Part shown: piece after piece, positions 58,320 to 64,000 of the stretch
Numbering within the stretch: position 1 is the stretch's first letter
Layout of the letters: each line of letters opens with the position of its first letter
Assembly: GCA_904063045.1 (NCBI GenBank)
Contig: CAJFCJ010000006.1
Span: forward strand, 868,001-932,000
Direction: 5' to 3'
Source of the DNA: Dimorphilus gyrociliatus
Taxonomy: Eukaryota > Annelida > Polychaeta > Dinophilidae
Length of the DNA stretch: 64,000 nucleotides
Made by a program: the position numbers and the translations under genes
The notes under the pieces: generated by a model
The model's input: only the letters and a program-made list of their open reading frames with translations
What the model was told of the DNA's origin: nothing
Databases searched by the model: none

Positions 58320-58989
58320 ATTTAAATATTCTTGGAATTATAATATTGTACTTTTTGTTTCGATGTTTAGCAACGATAATAGTGTGGTTCTGCGCTGCAA
58401 AAATTTTACTATTTGCAAACTATTTCGGTCTAGCTAAAACACGGTATAGGTAGAAATTGGTTGAAATGAAAAAAGACGTAAATATTTATTCTACAATAAT
58501 CAGCTCATACTTTTTGAATGAATAATGCTATTTTAAGGAAATTTTAGTGAATGCGATATTTACAACAAATATTTAAATCTATTAGCCTTTTAAACTAGTA
58601 TTATTAGATTATGAAAATATAATGGTTAGAATGACATTAAAATGAAATTATTTAAAAGACAATAAATGTTATTTTCATATCTAATCCATTCTCAAATAAA
58701 TACTAACTACATAATCATATTTAATAGTTCTTTCATAATTAAGCCATTAACTAATTGACTTCTACAACAAACAAAATAATTAAAACATTTTACAAGGTGA
58801 CAGTATAATCATAGTGGTTTTAGTTATTAGAGATATCGAAAGTTGAGCATCGATCAGATACCAGTCTAGATATACAAAAACTTTTGGAGCATATAGGCAA
58901 AGACCTCCAAAAAGCTTCATAGCATATTCTTCGTGACTCGTGTCATAAAAAAATTGCATTTTTTAGTGCTAAAGACAATTAATATTACA
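58320..58989. other. Divergent intergenic region, no gene seen
   Basis: Lies between the EPSTI1-like start (-) and OGDH start (+). AT-rich; no motif recognised with confidence. Confidence 0.4.
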
Positions 58990-61900
58990 ATGCTTCGAGC
59001 TAGGACGTTTAGAAGCCGTTCTTTGATAGCTTGTCTTAAACATAGACCTTGGCAAGTGTTTTTTCAAAGAAATCAATCTACTTCTGCAGGATCCGAGTCT
59101 TTTCTAAATGGAAATTCAGCAACTTACATTGAAGAAATGTATAAGGCATGGCAAAAAGATCCAGGAAGTGTACATTCTGTAAGTATTTTTATGTTTTACC
59201 CTACTTAGAGAAATGTAGATAACTTTGGGAAGGTGCCAACTGGGTTCTAAATTTAGATCAGTCAATAACCATGAATTACTGAGGGATCAATGACTACAGA
59301 GATTATTCATGACTTTACATCTCTCACGGTGTAATTTCCAATGGTTACCTAATTGGAATTAATGGTTATTTTTGTAAAATAACGGCAAATCTTTTTAAAG
59401 CGTATTATGTGAAAGATAACCAGTAAGATTTCAAATTTGCAGTCAAAACAAATTCTAGATCTTCAACATCCCCATATCCCTATGTAAGATCAGACTGCTA
59501 AAGGATAATGGAAAATGAAGGACGTAAAAGATAAAAAAAAATGACGAATTGTCCCAGCATGCGTTACAGATAAAAATTTAGTAGGCCTGTAGCTCCCCGC
59601 CAATTTCCGATAACAGTCGAAGACACAGAACAATTTATTTCTCTGGTCAATACAACTTTCATCTTTATCCTATACGCTTATTGTTTTTTAAAAAAAAAAC
59701 ATTCGTATACAAAATATATGAAAAATATTTGAAACAAAGGTATACCACAGAATGAACGGTGGAAAAAAACGTAAATGCCTCTTTTATGGATTGTTTTCTT
59801 GTATAGCTTTCTATCAATATAATTGATCGCCTTAGCTTTTTTGTGGCAAATTTTAGGTGTTTTTGAAAAGTTATATATTTCGCAATATTTAGTAAATTTA
59901 TATTTCTTCTTTCTTTTTAGTCATGGCAAGCATTTTTTCAAACTGGAACCTTTATATCTCCGACATCTTTAGGATCCAAAATGGTTGCTCTTGGACCGAA
60001 TTCGGATAAAGATGTTCAAGATCATTTAGCAGTTCAGGCGCTGATCAGAATGTATCAGGTTTGTCTATTATCGAATGTGTACACTTAGAATTTAAAAAAT
60101 AGAGAAGCTACGCAGGCTTGTTTCGTTCTGATCGCCATATTATTTTTGTGCCAGTAAGAGGGATTCTAAGCTTTTTTAGGTCTAGCTACTGAATCTTGTT
60201 GGTAGTACATAGGTCTAAAGCATTATTATGATTTTTTATTATTATAGAAAGTTAGCTGTAATTTTCCACTCTTCGCATTTTTCAAAATATCTAGATAATG
60301 ACTATTGTCCATTGAATTAAAATGTATTTATGTTTGGTATGACAGGATTATAAACTTTGTATTCGATTAAATATTACATTTTATTAATATATCATTGTAA
60401 GAAATATCATTTTCACTTTCAGAACTTTCCTCGAATAAAATATATTCTTTTTTAAATTTTAATTTAGTAACCTGAGATTTAGAATAAATTACTTTTTGTG
60501 GTCTCGTTTCGGAAATCAAGGGCAAAAAGACGAAGAGGTTGAAAGATTATTATAAAAGTGTTAGTTCCCCTGAATAGATTCCCCAATAATATTGATCACT
60601 TTAGACATATCATGCAAAACAAATCGATATATTTCTAATTCCAGTGTTATTTTGACAGAATTGAAACTCAGTAGTATACAAGGTCAAATTGTTGTACTAT
60701 TGACCTCTACAGTTACTAAACACAGCATTTATATGCTCTTTTTTTTTTTTAAAGATATTTTTTTATTTGTAAAGATATTTTATTCCTCTATCATTTATAA
60801 TAAAATTACATCCTTTTAGAAGTTTACTCAAACTAATATATATATATATATATATATACTTTACATTGAGGGACATTGTTTTTAATATGCTTTATCTTAT
60901 GTTTCATAGAGTTATTAACAATCGATCTTACAACTTTTATCTGTAGTTTTCCATTTTTCATCTTTTTACACGTTACCACTCTGACATCCGAAAATGATAA
61001 GTATAAACGTAATCATGTACTGCAGACCCAATACAGTCACTGGCGTGGGAAAAAAATTCTGTTTGTTAGTCAATTGTAGAATGAAGCCAGGGATTTTCCT
61101 TAGTGTATATTTTATAAATAGATATCATGTCAATTTCTTGTCTTTTTTTTATGGCGATCAGTTGATTACAAAATAAATCATTTCTACTTGCTGTTCCTAT
61201 TTTAAATAATTCTTTTGTAGATAAGAGGGCATGTTCTTGCCAAGCTGGATCCATTAGAAATAAAAGAAAGTGAAAAAGCCAACGATAATTTATCTACCTA
61301 TTACGATAGAGTAGAAAATCAATTATGTATGAATATACGAAGCAGATAATTACTTTAGAATTTCACTTAAAAACCTTGCTTTTCCAAATAGTAACTGAAG
61401 ATGCGAACAGAGTTTTCAAACTACCCGAAACGACATTTATTGGTGGCGAAGAGAAGAGTTTACCTTTAAAAGATATTGTATCAAGATTAAAGGTTAGTAA
61501 AATTACAACTTTTATACAAAAAACAAAGATTAGAATGTCTGTGCAAGAAGGGAGAGAAGCAAACTAATATAGCATTAGGAAATATGTAGGCCAAATGAAA
61601 CATTTCTGTTTTTCTCTTGCGTGCAATGCACTATAGGAGATCTTCCTTCTTTTCTTTCTTTTGGACTATTTGCGTGCCTGAACTAATATGATACAGTTTA
61701 AGGATATTATGCAGGTAACGTAAGGCAGCGTTTTACCGGGCGTGAAATTTAAATAATTAATTGTATAAATATATTCGTACCACTGAAAAACACTAAGATG
61801 CACTGGATTTAAGGTGCTTGATAGGTGCTGTCACATTTGTTTTATTAAAAGGAGGGAAGTCATTGACCCTCATCAATTCGTTTGCCTCCCGGACAGGCGC

Positions 61901-64000
61901 AAATGGTGCTAACATTAATGGCAAATCGTTCGACTAAAGCCGAAAATCTAATTTATTTGGACCAATTTTACACGTTGTTTTGCACAGTGACGTCACTGTC
62001 GCCCGCTCTCCTTTTCTCCTTCGATTTCCATAGCAACGGACGGCAGTCGCTTAGAAATATAATTCGTTGCTGCTCTTGTCTAACGAAGCTTATTTATTCT
62101 GAACCATATAGCTCTACTTTTATCGATTTTCGATATATCTTGCTTTTTTCCCTTCTTGCTGATTGATAGTCAAAGCAAGATGATATTAAAAGGGAGGCTT
62201 AAAAATTACTATCTTCATTACAGATTAAATATTCTCGTACTTCAATTCAAATTTAGTCCAAATTTGGTAAATTCACTATGAGACAATAACAAATACCTTA
62301 TCGCAATCAATTTCCTGAATACCCTAATATATCATTGGATATGTTACAATAGCTTTTTAAATCAGGGTTACTCAGCTCAAAAACACATTCTAGCCCTGTT
62401 GTGTATCACACGTTGAGAGTTGCATGATGAACTATTATTTTTGCATAGAAACTTGTTTCACTATGCTGCTGTAATGAGAATTATCGATTCGAGTTACATC
62501 AAGCTATTTTATAATTGCAGAATATATTTTTTAACATATGCATATCTAGCTATATACAGTATTGTCATATTTGTTATACAAGTGAGTTAACTTCTTAACT
62601 TTCATTTGTTGAGCTCACGTAAACGAGATAAATGTACTACTCGAAGAGAAATGACAGATGATTCCTGATCAATGAGCAGATAATCAGGACTTGAAGCGAG
62701 CGTAACAGAGACTCTAAATAATTCTAGGCATGAAGAGTGTTTGTAAGCGACGAAAAAAGCAAATTTTTTTAACTCTAAAAGCAGATTATAATCTTTATTA
62801 CACTGCTAATTTTCACAATTTTTTTATTTAAACATAATATGATAGAATAATATTGCTAAGTACTGAAGATATATATTTTCCACATGTATTCGATGAATTC
62901 TGTGCCAGAAGTCATTATCCTTAGGATAGATAAGTAATGCTAGTTATATAAATATCCAGAACAACGACACACTCGAGATAAAATAATGGAAAATATTTAA
63001 CATCTATTATTGTAAGAAATCGATTTTTATCAATTCATAAGTATTCAATAGCTTTAATTTGTTCTAGTTTTTATCACAATGATGGCTGCTACAGATTGTT
63101 TTGGTGATTTACAAATTACTTCTTTGTACTGCGAATATTGATATTATTTAAGCGAAATTATAGGGAGACTAGTCATCTTAAATATCACAATAATGTAAAG
63201 GAATACGAGATATCCCTTCTTTTCTATATAATGAGATAACAAAAATATGAAGGCTTTAGTGCAAATACTTATATTTTATAAACGTTGAAAGTCATTTTCT
63301 AGTTAACAGTCACAGCATAAATAAATACAAATAATCCCTTATTTGCATAATGAATGATTCTTTTGATCTAAAATACAATAAAAAAAATGACTACGAAATA
63401 AAATTTTCGAACTTGGATCAATCATAATTAATTTTTGTATTAAAAACTTTAAAAAACTATACAAATTTTTTTCTTTTTTGTAATGCTATCAACCTTGTAT
63501 TATCAGTCTTATCTCTCGAGTGCAAAAAAATACGATTGCATAGACTTTTTATTAATATTAAGTTGTTAAATATAGATAAAGAATCTAATTTCGCATATTG
63601 ATAGCATATTTATACTAACTTCACTAAATTTTCCATTAGAAATGTTTTCAGTACTTAATTGTTTTTTTTACACATTTATCTTTGTTATTTTTAAACTATT
63701 CTTTTTGTGTAGATTTTTAAGCCTGTATCAAAACGAGTTATAAGTTATCATCCAATTAATAATATACATACACGCATTTAATGTAATATTATTTAAGATT
63801 CGACAAATAGTTTTATCTTCTTTACAAAACAAATTATCTTCGGTTAAAACGCGATTTTTGCAGTCCGTATATTGTGGACACATCGGGTTGGAATTCATGT
63901 TCATTAACGACATGGAACAGTGTAATTGGATAAAGCAAAAGTTCGAAACTCCCCAAAGCATGCAGATATCTGTTGAAGATAAACGGATTTTACTTGATCG
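58990..64000 (+). CDS. OGDH: 2-oxoglutarate dehydrogenase E1 (N-terminal part, cut by window end)
   Basis: Thiamine-dependent E1 subunit of the mitochondrial 2-oxoglutarate dehydrogenase complex (TCA cycle). Exons found: 58990-59178, 59921-60058, 61221-61326, 61392-61492 and 63864 to the window end, all in frame. The targeting sequence [20 protein letters not shown] is followed by [71 protein letters not shown] and [20 protein letters not shown] then [10 protein letters not shown]. Only about 220 residues of some 1,000 are inside the window, so the TPP-binding core is not seen. Introns are far longer than elsewhere in the window (about 740, 1160 and 2370 bases). Confidence 0.93.
60059..61220 (+). 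other. OGDH intron 2, 1.16 kb
   Basis: No supported gene. Short hydrophobic frames near 60592-61176 are AT-driven. Contains a TA tract at 60836-60860. Confidence 0.7.
60836..60860. repeat. TA microsatellite
   Basis: Short TA tract in an OGDH intron. Confidence 0.85.
61493..63863 (+). other. OGDH intron 4, 2.37 kb
   Basis: The largest OGDH intron seen. It holds no supported ORF but carries a patch of less AT-rich sequence around 61840-62060 that includes a CRE-type palindrome. The rest is AT-rich without recognisable features. Confidence 0.7.
61984..61999. promoter_or_regulatory. 16-bp perfect palindrome containing a CRE (TGACGTCA)
   Basis: ACAGTGACGTCACTGT is its own reverse complement and centres on the full CREB/ATF site TGACGTCA. 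It lies within OGDH intron 4 in a locally GC-richer patch. An enhancer or alternative promoter role is inference. Confidence 0.4.

Noticed and set aside
60592-61254. Several short frames on both strands in an OGDH intron
   Set aside because: Hydrophobic, AT-rich and without splice logic. A minus-strand frame (61066-61254) overlaps the antisense of an OGDH exon.
63728-63961. Minus-strand 77-codon frame at the window end
   Set aside because: It is the antisense of an OGDH exon starting at 63864.
1-64000. tRNA, rRNA, CRISPR, bacterial operon or phage features
   Set aside because: None seen by eye; the window is a eukaryotic nuclear region. A tRNAscan/Infernal run would be decisive for small RNAs.
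1-64000. Frequent AGGCCT hexamers (for example 94, 380, 3874, 25069, 28228, 49505, 52254, 53726, 59583)
   Set aside because: Possibly a mild excess, but a rough count is within about twofold of expectation from base composition, so not claimed as a signal.
1-64000. Transposon or retroelement ORFs
   Set aside because: No reverse transcriptase, integrase or transposase motifs (such as YxDD or a DDE context) were noticed in any frame.

Overview
This is nuclear DNA of an invertebrate animal with a compact genome. It is clearly AT-rich and uses the standard code. Coding exons are split mostly by 45-80 base GT-AG introns, and genes sit on both strands a few hundred bases apart. CLPB, EPSTI1-like, SMG7, TESK, DYNC2I2, NELFCD and a BMP/TGF-beta ligand together point to a bilaterian. 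CLPB and EPSTI1 argue against the fly and nematode lineages; a small-genome lophotrochozoan such as an annelid fits, but I cannot name the species from sequence. There are no bacterial, plasmid, CRISPR or viral features.

Layout. 0.5-3.6 kb: PUF60 (+). 3.9-7.2 kb: a membrane receptor built from two PAN/apple-CTLD-TSP1 modules (+). 7.3-9.1 kb: DeSI-type PPPDE peptidase with a helical PUL-like tail (-). 9.5-10.1 kb: small orphan with a C-terminal membrane anchor (-). 10.9-14.1 kb: TESK-type kinase (-). 15.2-17.1 kb: DYNC2I2/WDR34 with an upstream RFX X-box (+). 17.5-18.5 kb: FkbM methyltransferase (+). 18.7-19.7 kb: secreted ITIH-C/vWFD-like protein (+). 20.3-21.1 kb: claudin-like four-TM protein (-). 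21.6-23.0 kb: beta-1,4-galactosyltransferase (+). 23.5-24.7 kb: TGF-beta/BMP ligand (-). 25.5-26.2 kb: Tctex-type dynein light chain (+). 26.8-28.4 kb: mitochondrial release factor (-). 29.0-31.9 kb: CLPB (+). 32.4-33.1 kb: ankyrin protein (-). 33.3-36.5 kb: SMG7 (-), divergent from LTA4H (+, 36.6-39.0 kb). 39.1-39.3 kb: a small AK5-N-terminus-like protein (+). 39.8-46.9 kb: NELFCD (+), whose 4.6-kb intron hosts an unidentified helical-repeat gene on the other strand. 47.4-49.5 kb: TTLL12 lacking key ligase residues (-). 50.0-53.1 kb: twelve-finger zinc-finger protein (-). 53.9-54.6 kb: MRPL20 (+). 54.6-56.9 kb: two intronless tandem SPFH/band-7 paralogs (-). 57.5-58.3 kb: EPSTI1-like (-). 59.0 kb to the window end: OGDH, N-terminal part only (+).

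The genes do not form a pathway. Loose themes are RNA/transcription (PUF60, SMG7, NELFCD), mitochondria (MTRF1L-like, CLPB, MRPL20, OGDH), cilia/dynein/tubulin (DYNC2I2, DYNLT, TTLL12) and secretory or cell-surface proteins (receptor, FkbM, ITIH-C-like, claudin-like, B4GALT, BMP ligand). The most unusual items are the duplicated PAN-CTLD-TSP1 receptor, the PPPDE-PUL fusion, the gene nested in NELFCD, the degenerate TTLL12 and the intronless SPFH pair.

Exon boundaries were worked out by hand from GT/AG sites and frame continuity. Where I give them they keep the frame; elsewhere only the gene span is reliable.
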